From Bacteroidota bacterium (lineage in GTDB: Bacteria > Bacteroidota > Bacteroidia > Chitinophagales > Saprospiraceae): DNA of 64,000 bases. The position numbers and the translations under genes are program-made. Positions 54,808 to 63,890 of the stretch are shown here, piece after piece (the first letter of the stretch is position 1; every line of letters starts with the position of its first letter). Under the pieces are notes generated by a model. It ran no database searches and was not told the origin of the DNA. It saw only the letters and a list, made by a program, of their open reading frames with translations. The stretch lies in assembly GCA_030147525.1 (NCBI GenBank), contig JASBVF010000012.1, forward strand, positions 62,001 to 126,000, in the 5' to 3' direction.

Positions 54808-55899
54808 TCACTCAGCCACCGCTCCCTGCAAACAATTGATGAAATTATTATTCCCGGCAGCATCCACGTGGTAGTGATAGCCCCGTGTTTCCTCATAATG
54901 CCCCCGGCACTCGTCCAGTCCCACCGGCTCCTTCCCGTTTTCATCCAATAGTGCGTAGAGGCCGTGGCCATCCATCGCATAGCCAATCATCGGGGCATGG
55001 CCGTCGCGCTGGCGTATCTCCGTAGTTTTTCCGGTAGCCGCATGGTAGTGGTAGCCCACTGCCGGATTTATATGCCCGCCTGCGTCATCGAAAGGCGCCA
55101 AGGTATAGGCGTCCAAAATGGCATCTACCGGAGCAGGAGCATCAAAGCGCACCCCGTTGAAGGCAATCCCGCGCATCGCATGGCCTCCACCGCCATGCCC
55201 GCCGCCGGGGCCACTCCTGTCTCCCGGAGGGCGGTCACCATTGGGTGGCGGGCTTTGCCGGTCGCCTCTCTGCCTGTCAGGAGGAGGGCCCTGCCCTCCA
55301 CCGGGACGGCCATTCCCGCCCAATCCCGCAGGACTGGATAGCTTGACCGGGGTAATGGGAATCCGGTACGTTTGGGTGATATTGGCAACGCAGGAGGGCA
55401 GGCATTCCACGCAGTAGTTGGCATATTCCGGCCCGACATCCGGCCTCGCCGCTTTTTCACAATCCTCTTGGGTTTTGGTGACAAAAACGTTGCCTTGCGA
55501 GTCGTACATCTGCCATTTGCTGTCATCAAAAAAACTCGACAGGTTTGTGATGAACGCCCCGTCCACGTCGTACACTTTCCCGTCGTTTAGCCAAATGCCC
55601 CCGTCCTGCGGGCCATCGGCAATGTGGTCAGGACACCATGGGCCCATCTCGTGGTCGGACGGGTTGGATTTGGATTCGATTTGCAAACACATGGTACTGG
55701 TCCCATCGGAAAGTTTGCATTTCACCTTGCTGACCTTGACCCGGGAATCCCCGGTCAGGAACAGCGACGGATCCACGTCTTTGACGACGTAGTCTGAATC
55801 TGCCTTACCGCCTTTCCCTGACTGTTCGTCAGCGGAAGAATGCCGAAAGCAGGATGTTGCCGCCAAAAGAATGGTGAGGGTAAAAATGAATTTGTGCAT
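54808..55899 (-). CDS. YHYH domain lipoprotein
   Basis: A 363-residue exported lipoprotein: signal with lipobox LAATSC (Cys17), an N-terminal domain with many Cys (about 60-180), a Pro/Gly/Arg low-complexity linker (about 195-245, PPPDRQRGDRQSPPPNGDRP-like), and a C-terminal YHYH domain with two GYHYH motifs and GYAMDGHGLY. The His-rich motifs suggest metal binding, but the family has no assigned activity. A strong terminator separates it from the upstream sigma-factor operon, so it is probably a separate unit. Confidence 0.88.
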   Translation of the reverse strand: MHKFIFTLTILLAATSCFRHSSADEQSGKGGKADSDYVVKDVDPSLFLTGDSRVKVSKVKCKLSDGTSTMCLQIESKSNPSDHEMGPWCPDHIADGPQDGGIWLNDGKVYDVDGAFITNLSSFFDDSKWQMYDSQGNVFVTKTQEDCEKAARPDVGPEYANYCVECLPSCVANITQTYRIPITPVKLSSPAGLGGNGRPGGGQGPPPDRQRGDRQSPPPNGDRPPGDRSGPGGGHGGGGHAMRGIAFNGVRFDAPAPVDAILDAYTLAPFDDAGGHINPAVGYHYHAATGKTTEIRQRDGHAPMIGYAMDGHGLYALLDENGKEPVGLDECRGHYEETRGYHYHVDAAGNNNFINCLQGAVAE

Positions 55900-55992
55900 T
55901 GGTCGGAATTTTAGTTTGTAACTATTCCTTAGACCCAGTTTTGAAAAAAATCCTTCGGGACGGCAAAGGTTTTTCCACTTGTTTTTTCAAAT

Positions 55993-56030
55993 AAAAATGC
56001 CGGACAGCGTTGAATCTGCCCGGCATTTTT
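55993..56030. terminator. Bidirectional terminator of the sigma-factor operon
   Basis: A near-perfect palindrome: AAAAATGCCGGACAG (55993-56007), an 8-base loop, and CTGCCCGGCATTTTT (56016-56030). It begins 22 bases past the stop of the Spy-like gene. Confidence 0.93.
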
Positions 56031-56051
56031 ACTTTTTTGCAAGTGCCAAAA

Positions 56052-56531
56052 TCAATCCGGCCTTGGAGGCCTGGCCCCATTCCCTCTTTTCGGGAGCAAG
56101 GCTCGAATAGCCTCCTCCATAAACTTTGGGAAATTGCCCTTTTGCTCCTCCTTCAAAATGCCCTTGATGTCTTCAAAATGCTGGTAGGTTACCACCAGTT
56201 TTTCCTTTTCCAGTTGCTGGTATTGGAGCAAAATGCTGTCGGGGTTCACGGCATCGTTTTCGGTAAGCAGATGGTCAAAATAGGGCTTCAACAAATCCTG
56301 CTGGGACTTCATCAACCTTCTCATTTCCTCAGCATGTGCCATAGCCAGTTTTGAAAAAGCGGCCTCTTGCTGTTCATCCAGTTGCAGGATGTTCACGGCT
56401 TTGTTCCTGAACTGTTGCCCGTCTGCCCTGTCAGGTGGGGTGGGTTTTGTCAAAAAGAAAAACGCCACCATCGAAAGGTTGAGCACCAGCAGCCCCCATG
56501 CGGCATATTGGTAGAGTTTAAGTTGTGTCAT
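56052..56531 (-). CDS. Spy/CpxP-like periplasmic protein (putative sensor/chaperone)
   Basis: A 159-residue protein with one N-terminal membrane anchor (about 10-28) and a helical periplasmic part with LQLDEQQEAAFSKL (about 50-65). This pattern is seen in Spy/CpxP-like and heavy-metal sensor proteins. A Pro/Arg-rich tail ends it. Its ATG overlaps the stop of the anti-sigma-like gene by 4 bases. With the sigma factor this resembles CnrYXH-type units, where such a protein senses metal or envelope stress; that role is inferred. Confidence 0.75.
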   Translation of the reverse strand: MTQLKLYQYAAWGLLVLNLSMVAFFFLTKPTPPDRADGQQFRNKAVNILQLDEQQEAAFSKLAMAHAEEMRRLMKSQQDLLKPYFDHLLTENDAVNPDSILLQYQQLEKEKLVVTYQHFEDIKGILKEEQKGNFPKFMEEAIRALLPKRGNGARPPRPD

Positions 56532-56824
56532 TGGTCGTAAAGATTAAAATCAGAAATCAGGGATTCGCTGCTAACGGTCACCTGTTCATTGGAGTAAGAA
56601 CCCGGAGCCTTTGAATATTGGTGTAAAACAAAAACATTCAGCACCAGCAGCAAAACCGCAGCAGCGGCAGCAAATCTGTAGCTCCCGATGGGGACGATTT
56701 TCGCCTCCGGCCTGGCTATTTTTTGCTGAATCCTTGCAAACAATTCGGGCGGCGGCACAGCTCTTTTGCTGCCTTCCAAACTGCCGAGAACCCCGGCTAT
56801 CCATTTGTCTTTGTCGCTTTTCAT
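56528..56824 (-). CDS. Putative anti-sigma factor, small membrane protein
   Basis: A 98-residue protein from ATG 56824: a cytoplasmic N-terminus of about 45 residues, one membrane segment (about 49-67, FAAAAAVLLLVLNVFVL), and a short periplasmic tail. The position directly after an ECF sigma gene (33-base gap) and the topology fit an anti-sigma factor, but no zinc-finger motif is seen. It overlaps the next gene by 4 bases. Confidence 0.7.
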   Translation of the reverse strand: MKSDKDKWIAGVLGSLEGSKRAVPPPELFARIQQKIARPEAKIVPIGSYRFAAAAAVLLLVLNVFVLHQYSKAPGSYSNEQVTVSSESLISDFNLYDQ

Positions 56825-56857
56825 AATTTGATTTTTTCCTTTTGACAACAATAATTT

Positions 56858-57412
56858 CTATTTCCTTCGGTTGGGGTACGCATTTTCCAGTTTGTCCCGA
56901 AGATTTTTTTTCGCCCGCTGCAACAATGATTCCACTGCTTTCAGGGAAAGTTCCATCACATCCGCCACCTCCTGCCTCGGCAATTCCTCTACAAAAGAAA
57001 GAATAAATGCCGTTTTCTGGCTCTCGGGCAGGGTGTCGATGGACTGAAACAGGTACCGTGCGTTTTCCTTGTTTTCCAATAAAATACCGGGGTGGTCGAA
57101 GTCGGACGGGTGGGTTTCCGTCTGGCCGAAGGACAAGAAAGAGAACCGTTTTTTCTTCTTCAGGTGGTTGAGCGAGGTGTTGACCACTATGCGATAAATC
57201 CACGTGCCAACGGAGGATTCCCCTTTGAACTGGGCGGCGTATTTGTGGATTTTCACAAACACATCCTGCGTGATTTCCTCCGCATCCGCCGGGTTTTGAG
57301 CGTAACTGATGGCCGTATTATAGACCTTACTGCTGTACAGGGTGTACAGTTCCTGAAAGGCCTGCTGGTCCTGGCCGGCAATGGATTTTATCAGATGAAT
57401 TTGTTGGTCCAA
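56858..57412 (-). CDS. ECF-type RNA polymerase sigma factor
   Basis: A 184-residue group 4 sigma factor. Region 2 (about 18-90) has NPADAEEITQDVFVKIHKYA and TWIYRIVVNTSLNHLKKKKR; region 4 (about 120-178) has LPESQKTAFILSFVEELPRQ and AVESLLQRAKKNLRDKL. It starts at TTG 57412; the nearby ATG is out of frame. It heads a three-gene operon with a putative anti-sigma factor and a Spy-like protein, so release under envelope or metal stress is likely (inference). Confidence 0.93.
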   Translation of the reverse strand: MDQQIHLIKSIAGQDQQAFQELYTLYSSKVYNTAISYAQNPADAEEITQDVFVKIHKYAAQFKGESSVGTWIYRIVVNTSLNHLKKKKRFSFLSFGQTETHPSDFDHPGILLENKENARYLFQSIDTLPESQKTAFILSFVEELPRQEVADVMELSLKAVESLLQRAKKNLRDKLENAYPNRRK

Positions 57413-57510
57413 TAGACTTGGTTTTTCTGTTGCATGCGCTCATTAGACAAAGGGAAAGGTAAAATCCTTCGGTTGCGTTTAAAAAAAATCAGGGACGTGC
57501 TTTTCTATAG

Positions 57511-59802
57511 CTATTTTACACAATCACAAACCAGTGCATCTGCAGGTTTAAGTGTCAATCTCCTATCAACAGGCGCCTTGTTTATCCGGCAATTTTTTAC
57601 ACCGGAAAGCACCACCTCGACAGCTTTGTTCCCCAGCATTTGAATTTTGAATTTTCCATTTTTCAAAAAGACGTAAGCATCGGTGGTTTCCGAGAAATCA
57701 ATGCTGACGCCTTCCTTTTTCAAACGCAGCACATCAAAGAAAAACGACTCCTCATTTTGGGAAAGTGAAACGGGCTCCTCGCCTGCCATTTCCCAGTCAG
57801 ACTGGTTTCTGTGCCAGCCTTTCAACGGGGCATTTTTCACTTCTTCATCGATGCGGTGGCTGTACCCTGCGTATGGGAAAATGACGGTTATGAAATTAAA
57901 ATTATTCACCCCCGATTTGGAGGCGATGGACCAGTGTTTCCCCCTGGTGCCTGCCTGGGTTGTCTTGTCTATGGGCCTTAACTGAAGTATGTCGCATCCG
58001 GTCGCATCGTCGAAAGTAGCACGAAGCAAATCGGGTTGCAACTCGTGGGAATAATGCCCCTGCCACACCTGTTTGTATTCGTGTGGCTGGCCGGACCTGA
58101 AATTATCCTTCACAATCCAGAAATCATTTTTGACATAAATTACCTGCCTTGAATATTCGACGCCCACATTTTCAAAACCATCGTGGCTGCCGGCGTAAAA
58201 ATCAAAATCCGGGTTGGTTTCCCATGCGGTGGTGGTAGGATTGGGCAGGTTTTTGAATTTGCCAAAACCCGACCCACCCTGGTTCGAAGTCCACGCTTTG
58301 CCCTGCAACTCATCGTCCACCAACGCCACATTTTTGACCAGCGAGTTTTTGAAAAAATCAAAATCCTTCAGAGAATACCGCACCTGGTAATTGGGCAAAA
58401 TCACTTTCCCGTTGGACATGGCCTGAATGCCCAGCATGTCGCCGTGCTGGTGGTCGGGCTTGTATTCGTCCAGTCCGTTGGAGATAATCAGCACGTCATC
58501 CGATGCATCCCAGCCTTCCCGCATCACGTAATATCCCGTCGCCGGGAAAGACAGTGAAGTAAATCCGGGGCTTTCCTTTTTTATGTTTTTCAACAAATCA
58601 AGCTGTGCCTGATTCAGGTACCAGTACATTTTGGCTTCCACCCGGTCATCCGCAAAATAGCCGAATTCAGGGCTTTCAAACAGCAGGTAGCCCAGCGTCA
58701 CGGCGCCTGAAATATTGTTTTTTTCCGCCCATGGGTTATCGGTATCATCCTGCAAAACGGGCGCTGTCAGGTCGGGGTAAGCGATTTTGGTCAGCGTGGT
58801 AAACAAAGACCGCAATCTTTCTTCCCAAAACTCATCCACTTTTATCCCGCTGATTTTGGCCAACTGATAGACGTAATAATAATTCCCGATGTCGCTGATG
58901 TGGTAATGCACAGAGCGCTCAAACTGAAACCCGTCGTCGTTGATTTCTTTGGTCAAATGCTCCTTTAACAATCCCATCGCCCGGTCGTACCACTGGTCGG
59001 TGCCCTCAAAATCCCGGAGCAAAATAGCAATCATTGCCAGCGCAGACATTCCCCTCGTTTGATGATTCCCGAAATCGAAAGACGGATTGGTCTCATACAG
59101 ATGTGCGCCGGTTTGGAGCAGGGTTGCGATGAGGGTCAGCTGGTCTTCATTCGAATATTCAGCTTCCCCCAACAGCATATTGTGGATTTGCAACCAGTTC
59201 AACACCCGGTATCCTGCCCGAAAGACTTCATAAACGCCATTCCCGTCTTCTATTTTTTCATATTCCCCCCGCACCAAAGCGGCATTCAGCGATTTGACCT
59301 GCCGAACAAAATAGCGAATGTATTGCGGGTCTTTTTGCTCATAAAAATATTGAAAAGCAATGTCCACCGTCTTATGCTGGCGGGCCAAATGCCGGAGTGC
59401 ATAAGCATTGACAGGCTGTCCGGTCAGGTAGTTAAAAGGCAAAACCCACTGGGTGGAGTCGGCATATTTAGACAAGTGGTCTTTGGCATTTTCCGCATGA
59501 CCCACTTGTCTGCCGGGATAAATCGCATTGTACTCCCCGAACCGTTTTTCAAAAGTTTTCCAGTCATAAAAATACCGCTCGGAAAATTTTTCCCTCAAAT
59601 ATTGCGCAAGCGCTTTTTGCGTGATAATGCCGTTTTTTGAAAGCCGGGCCTGCACGTCTTTTTTGAGATAACCGGCCAACTCATTCGGTTGGAGGACGTG
59701 ATGCGCCGGTAATTTTTGTGTGATGACGGCATTATCTAAAAACAGAAAACTGCCAATGATGAAAAGGCATTTCAGGCTGGTGAAGCTATTTTTTGCAGAC
59801 AT
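57511..59802 (-). CDS. Heparinase II/III-like lyase, probable oligo-alginate lyase (PL17-like)
   Basis: A 763-residue exported enzyme. Signal peptide near 1-29; an (alpha/alpha) toroid domain (about 40-390), then the heparinase II/III beta-sandwich domain with DEYKPDHQHGDMLGIQ, which contains the family His. PL17 enzymes release unsaturated uronic acid monomers from alginate oligomers exolytically. Its partner next door is a PL6-type lyase, which supports alginate over heparin. Substrate is inferred from the pair. It is the last gene of the locus. Confidence 0.85.
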   Translation of the reverse strand: MSAKNSFTSLKCLFIIGSFLFLDNAVITQKLPAHHVLQPNELAGYLKKDVQARLSKNGIITQKALAQYLREKFSERYFYDWKTFEKRFGEYNAIYPGRQVGHAENAKDHLSKYADSTQWVLPFNYLTGQPVNAYALRHLARQHKTVDIAFQYFYEQKDPQYIRYFVRQVKSLNAALVRGEYEKIEDGNGVYEVFRAGYRVLNWLQIHNMLLGEAEYSNEDQLTLIATLLQTGAHLYETNPSFDFGNHQTRGMSALAMIAILLRDFEGTDQWYDRAMGLLKEHLTKEINDDGFQFERSVHYHISDIGNYYYVYQLAKISGIKVDEFWEERLRSLFTTLTKIAYPDLTAPVLQDDTDNPWAEKNNISGAVTLGYLLFESPEFGYFADDRVEAKMYWYLNQAQLDLLKNIKKESPGFTSLSFPATGYYVMREGWDASDDVLIISNGLDEYKPDHQHGDMLGIQAMSNGKVILPNYQVRYSLKDFDFFKNSLVKNVALVDDELQGKAWTSNQGGSGFGKFKNLPNPTTTAWETNPDFDFYAGSHDGFENVGVEYSRQVIYVKNDFWIVKDNFRSGQPHEYKQVWQGHYSHELQPDLLRATFDDATGCDILQLRPIDKTTQAGTRGKHWSIASKSGVNNFNFITVIFPYAGYSHRIDEEVKNAPLKGWHRNQSDWEMAGEEPVSLSQNEESFFFDVLRLKKEGVSIDFSETTDAYVFLKNGKFKIQMLGNKAVEVVLSGVKNCRINKAPVDRRLTLKPADALVCDCVK

Positions 59803-59830
59803 GAGGTGAGTGTTTTTTATTATCGTGTGA

Positions 59831-59882
59831 GTAACGTCGGCTTTAGCCGGCGCAAGTGGACGACGGCTAAAGCCGACGTTAC
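59831..59882. repeat. Palindromic repeat (GTCGGCTTTAGCCG-type), PL17-PL6 gap
   Basis: Perfect 19-base arms (GTAACGTCGGCTTTAGCCG, 59831-59849, with 59864-59882) and a 14-base loop, between the two lyase genes. A second copy is at 62266. Confidence 0.9.
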
Positions 59883-59916
59883 ATTGGCGGACCCATTAAT
59901 TTATAATTCGCTCTAA

Positions 59917-62238
59917 TCAATACAGCAGTTTAAGCTTCAAATTCTCCTCCACCACTATCTTTCCGGAGTTGATAATTTCATTGCCGGAATGCGTATTGTT
60001 TTTTGCGCCCCAGAGGAGGGCTATCAGTTTCACCGGGTTGTTTCGGAAGGTATTATTTGAAATATCGACGTTGATGATGCCACGGGTATTGATTAAAATC
60101 CCGTTCGGCTCCTGTGCTCCGCAATTCGAAAAAGTACTGTTGGTCACCAGCAGATTGCCGCCGATGGTCGATTCGTCGTAACCGCCCCGGTAGTAGTCAA
60201 TCACATTGCTTTTTATTTGCTCAAACCGGCAACTGTCAATGGTCAGAAACTCTGCATTGTAATCGCCCTTGTCGTCAGTTTCCGCAGATAGTTCGATGCC
60301 GTTTTGACAATTCGCCAATACCGTTTGATTAAAGGAAATTTCATCAGCAAAGGAGTTTTTGTAGGATTTGAGGACAAAATCAAAGTCGCTGATTTCGCAA
60401 TTGAAAGCGGATAGATTGTACAGGCTGGACATGTTTTCTTTCAGACTGGCAAAAGCATATTGCGATTTTTCACCGGATAGTTTTACGTTTTTCAACATCA
60501 AATCACCTCTTGGGTGCATTTCAAAAGCCGGTGTAGCTGCTGCACCGCTGTAAATTATCCGGGCCGGGTTGTTTTCGTCTTTTGACTGGATGGTGATTTT
60601 TTTGTCGATGGCTAAAGGCCTGGAAATGCTGAAAGTTCCTCCAGACAGTTCCACTACATCGCCATCTTTTGCTTCGGAAATTTTAGAAGCCAAATCATTC
60701 GCTTCGGCAGTCGCCAATAAAACCTGTGGCGTTGTTTCCGGAACTTCATCGGAATACCAACTTGGCCCGTATTTTTTCTTGTCCAGAATATTCAGGCCGT
60801 CAGCAGGTAGCTGGCATATAGCGCCAACCGTGTTTTTTCCCAAACGGGCGTTTCCAAAAATGTCTTTTTCGATTTTTTCAAACTCAAACCCTGCGTACAA
60901 TTCCGCATTTTCCAGACCCTTCGGATAAAAAACATACTCGCCGGCCTTTTCCATTTCAAAAGCCGCCGGTTCCAGTCCGGCCACTTTCTCAAAGGGCACG
61001 CCCTGATTGTTTATCACGTTGTTTTTAAAGGCAATGCCATCGGTTTTGTCGTACGCAACGATTGGTTTTTCATCGCCTTTTTCATGGTAAATGAGATTGT
61101 TGGCAAGGATGGTCCTGTCCGGCGTTTCAGAGCGTATCTCGGATGGCGGCAGCACGTCTTTCTGGCTCACATTCGACCCCTCACCAAAATGCCACGGCGA
61201 GGTGCAATTGACCCAGGTATTGTGGGCGACTACCACATCGGTGACCTGATTATATCTGTTTAAGGGAGACTTAGGAATACCGTTCATGACCGCCAGCGGG
61301 CTTCTGAATTCCTCGCCTTTCAGGTTGAAAAAGTAATTGTTGGTTACCCAATGGCCGGTATTGATGAGGCGGACACCGCCGACATTTTTGTTTTCATCAC
61401 CGATAAAATAATTGCCGTCAATGACGCAGTAATTGCCGTGCCTCGTGACCAGTGAGCCTTCGCATTTGTAAAAAATGTTGTTCCGGAATTCATTGTAATT
61501 GGTCTTGCTGGAAATCACCTCCACCTCCCCGTTGCACCTTTCAAAAAGGTTGTTGGAGATATTCGTATAACTGGGCGACATGGAAGTTTCGCTGTCGCCA
61601 ATCTGGATGGTTTCGGCTTTTGGCCCGCCTTTCCGGGGCCGTGGCCCAAAATGGTTGTGGACAATCTGGTGGTAGTTATTGATGCTTTCGTTTCCTTTAA
61701 TATCCACCCGGATGGTTGGTCCCTGATTGGATTTTCCGGCGATATAACAATGGCTTAATTCATTGTGCCTGCCCCAGAATTCCACCCAATGGTCTGACCG
61801 GTCACGGCTGGATTGGTTGTAATCCCTGATGACGCAATTCGTGAACTTGCAATGACTGGCCACCCGGTTTTCATCAATTCTGAATTCAATCACTGCCCCT
61901 GATGGCGTTTGCCCGTTCCGGAAAAACAGGTCGTGTACTTCCAGATAATCGCCACCAAATTTCAGGTTGGATTTTCCCTCGATAAAAACTTCACCGGGTG
62001 TCTCAGCCCGCAAAATAATGGGGTTGTCCTTCGTGCCTTTTCCGGTGAAAACTATCTCCACATCCTTCCAGGTGCCATTGACGAGGACTATTTCATCGCC
62101 GGCTTGTGCATTTTTCAAAGCGTCGTACAGCTCTGTTGGCGAGCTGACCAGTTTGCCCGACAGGTTGGAATGGTCAGTATTTTTCTGGCAGGCGAATAAA
62201 ATCAGGAACAGACCAATGGTGAGTAGTTTCCCGTACAT
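59917..62238 (-). CDS. Chondroitinase-B-like polysaccharide lyase, family PL6 (probable alginate lyase)
   Basis: A 773-residue exported lipoprotein-like enzyme (LFACQK, Cys17). The N-terminal parallel beta-helix has the PL6 catalytic pair in the expected setting: Lys245 (VISSKTNYNEF) and Arg266 (LVTRHGNY). The Ca/substrate region FGPRPRKGGPKAETIQIG precedes it. A second beta-helix domain (about 490-773) makes it a two-domain PL6. These lyases depolymerise alginate, often MG or G-rich blocks. It lies between SusD and the PL17-like gene. Confidence 0.93.
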   Translation of the reverse strand: MYGKLLTIGLFLILFACQKNTDHSNLSGKLVSSPTELYDALKNAQAGDEIVLVNGTWKDVEIVFTGKGTKDNPIILRAETPGEVFIEGKSNLKFGGDYLEVHDLFFRNGQTPSGAVIEFRIDENRVASHCKFTNCVIRDYNQSSRDRSDHWVEFWGRHNELSHCYIAGKSNQGPTIRVDIKGNESINNYHQIVHNHFGPRPRKGGPKAETIQIGDSETSMSPSYTNISNNLFERCNGEVEVISSKTNYNEFRNNIFYKCEGSLVTRHGNYCVIDGNYFIGDENKNVGGVRLINTGHWVTNNYFFNLKGEEFRSPLAVMNGIPKSPLNRYNQVTDVVVAHNTWVNCTSPWHFGEGSNVSQKDVLPPSEIRSETPDRTILANNLIYHEKGDEKPIVAYDKTDGIAFKNNVINNQGVPFEKVAGLEPAAFEMEKAGEYVFYPKGLENAELYAGFEFEKIEKDIFGNARLGKNTVGAICQLPADGLNILDKKKYGPSWYSDEVPETTPQVLLATAEANDLASKISEAKDGDVVELSGGTFSISRPLAIDKKITIQSKDENNPARIIYSGAAATPAFEMHPRGDLMLKNVKLSGEKSQYAFASLKENMSSLYNLSAFNCEISDFDFVLKSYKNSFADEISFNQTVLANCQNGIELSAETDDKGDYNAEFLTIDSCRFEQIKSNVIDYYRGGYDESTIGGNLLVTNSTFSNCGAQEPNGILINTRGIINVDISNNTFRNNPVKLIALLWGAKNNTHSGNEIINSGKIVVEENLKLKLLY

Positions 62239-62265
62239 GGTGAATCTTTTTTGTTGAAAATTAAT

Positions 62266-62318
62266 GTAACGTCGGCTTTAGCCGGCGTGTGCCGTACGCC
62301 GGCTAAAGCCGACGCTAC
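62266..62318. repeat. Palindromic repeat (GTCGGCTTTAGCCG-type), PL6-SusD gap
   Basis: 22-base arms (62266-62287 and 62297-62318), one mismatch, and a 9-base loop. It begins 28 bases upstream of the PL6 start and stops just short of the susD stop at 62321. Confidence 0.9.
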
Positions 62319-62320
62319 TT

Positions 62321-63886
62321 TTAGTTCGCTGAGTTCCCCACCAGGTTCGGGTTCCGGTCCAATTCGGTTTGAGCGATTGGAATGAAATCCTTGCCGGCAG
62401 CGAAGGTGTTGAATTCGAAATCGTGGGCTTTCAGTTCCGCCAGTTTGGCTGGGTCATTGAGGAAGCCCCAACGCTTGATGTCGTACCAGCGCTTGCCCTC
62501 GATGGGAACCTCCATGATGCGCTCATGCTCCAGTTGTTTCATGAAATCGGCCAGCGAGAGGGCAGCAAATTCGGCTTCCCTGTTGGGCAGGTTGGCACGG
62601 TTGCGCACCTGTTGCACTAACTTGGCAGCGTCACCGATTTTACCAGTGTTGGCAAGACATTCAGCGTACATCAGCAGCACGTCGGCATAGCGGATGACGT
62701 GGTAGTTGAAACCAGCGGTAAACGCATCGGTTCCGCCAACAGCATTCGTGTATTTTTTGATGTAATAATTGCCTTCAGAACCCGGGCCGTACCTCGTGAG
62801 CCAGTCCTGGCCGTAAGCCGTGGTGTAGCCTTCGGTTGGTTCGTAGGACAGGATGGTAGCGTGGTAGCGTGGGTCGAGTTTGTTGTCAACCGTCTTTTCC
62901 TTACGCATTTCATTGTAGAGGAATGCGGTTGGGTAAAAATCGAAGAAATCACCCTGCGAGTAGGTCGGCGTCAGGGCGAGGAACTGCCGCCAGTTCTGGT
63001 TCGGGTCGCCGCCCCAATTGAAGTCGGAGTTGGCGCTCGTGGTGAATTCCGCCCAGAAAATCCGCTCGGTGTTGTTCCTTTCCACGGCCGGGTCTTGCGA
63101 AAACAAGTCAGCGTAGTTCGGTGCCAGGGTGTACTGGTTGGAGTTTACCACAGCCTGAAAGTGGGGTAGGGCAGCGGCATAGTCGCCCTCGTAGAGGTAA
63201 ACCGTTCCGAGCAATGATTGCGCAGCACCTTTGGTTGCACGGCCTTCCTGTCCCTGGTCGGGGCCGGTCACGTTGTTGTAGGTAAGCGGCAAACGGGAGA
63301 TGGCTTGCTCCAAATCAGATTTCACCTGGGCGTACACCGTTGTCAAATTCACTTCGGCGTTGCTTGGGTAAAATGCTTCGGCTCCTTTCGGTGTCTCCAG
63401 GATGAGCGGCACTTTATCCTGCACGTTGGCAAGGTTGAAGTAAGCCAGCGCCCGCAGGAAGTAGGCCTGACCAAGCAGGCGCTCTTTCAAATCCGCATCG
63501 ACGCTCTCGATGCCCGGCACGTTTTCCAAAACCTGGTTGGCACGGGAAACCATGATGTAGTGGCCCGCCCAGAAGATTTCCAATGCACCGTCGGTAGCAG
63601 GAACGGTGAAGGCGCTGAAGCCCGTCATGAACGGCCAGGGGCTACGGCTGGAGATTTCGTCGCCACGGCCATCGTTGTAAATCGGCGTGATGCGCTGGTA
63701 CATGCCGTCGATAATCAAGGCGTTGTAAATCGCATCGACAGCCGCCACGGCCTGGTCCTGGTTTGCATAAAATTCCGTGGACGAAAGCCTGTTCGGGTCC
63801 GTGATTTCAAGATTGTCTTTGCAGGCGTTAAGCCCAACGAGCAGGAGCAACGCACTGAGGAATATTTTTGAGAATTTATTTTTCAT
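62321..63886 (-). CDS. SusD/RagB family outer-membrane glycan-binding lipoprotein
   Basis: A 521-residue SusD homolog that caps the SusC transporter and binds glycan. I chose ATG 63886, which gives a lipoprotein signal (lipobox VGLNAC, Cys22) and the typical start MKNKFSKIFLSALLLL. TPR-like helices and the family motifs (YFLRALAYFNLANVQDKVPL; YHVIRYADVLLMYAECLANT; RWYDIKRWG) are clear. It lies directly after susC (4 bases) and before the PL6 lyase, so alginate oligosaccharides are the likely ligand (inference). Confidence 0.96.
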   Translation of the reverse strand: MKNKFSKIFLSALLLLVGLNACKDNLEITDPNRLSSTEFYANQDQAVAAVDAIYNALIIDGMYQRITPIYNDGRGDEISSRSPWPFMTGFSAFTVPATDGALEIFWAGHYIMVSRANQVLENVPGIESVDADLKERLLGQAYFLRALAYFNLANVQDKVPLILETPKGAEAFYPSNAEVNLTTVYAQVKSDLEQAISRLPLTYNNVTGPDQGQEGRATKGAAQSLLGTVYLYEGDYAAALPHFQAVVNSNQYTLAPNYADLFSQDPAVERNNTERIFWAEFTTSANSDFNWGGDPNQNWRQFLALTPTYSQGDFFDFYPTAFLYNEMRKEKTVDNKLDPRYHATILSYEPTEGYTTAYGQDWLTRYGPGSEGNYYIKKYTNAVGGTDAFTAGFNYHVIRYADVLLMYAECLANTGKIGDAAKLVQQVRNRANLPNREAEFAALSLADFMKQLEHERIMEVPIEGKRWYDIKRWGFLNDPAKLAELKAHDFEFNTFAAGKDFIPIAQTELDRNPNLVGNSAN

Positions 63887-63890
63887 GTTG

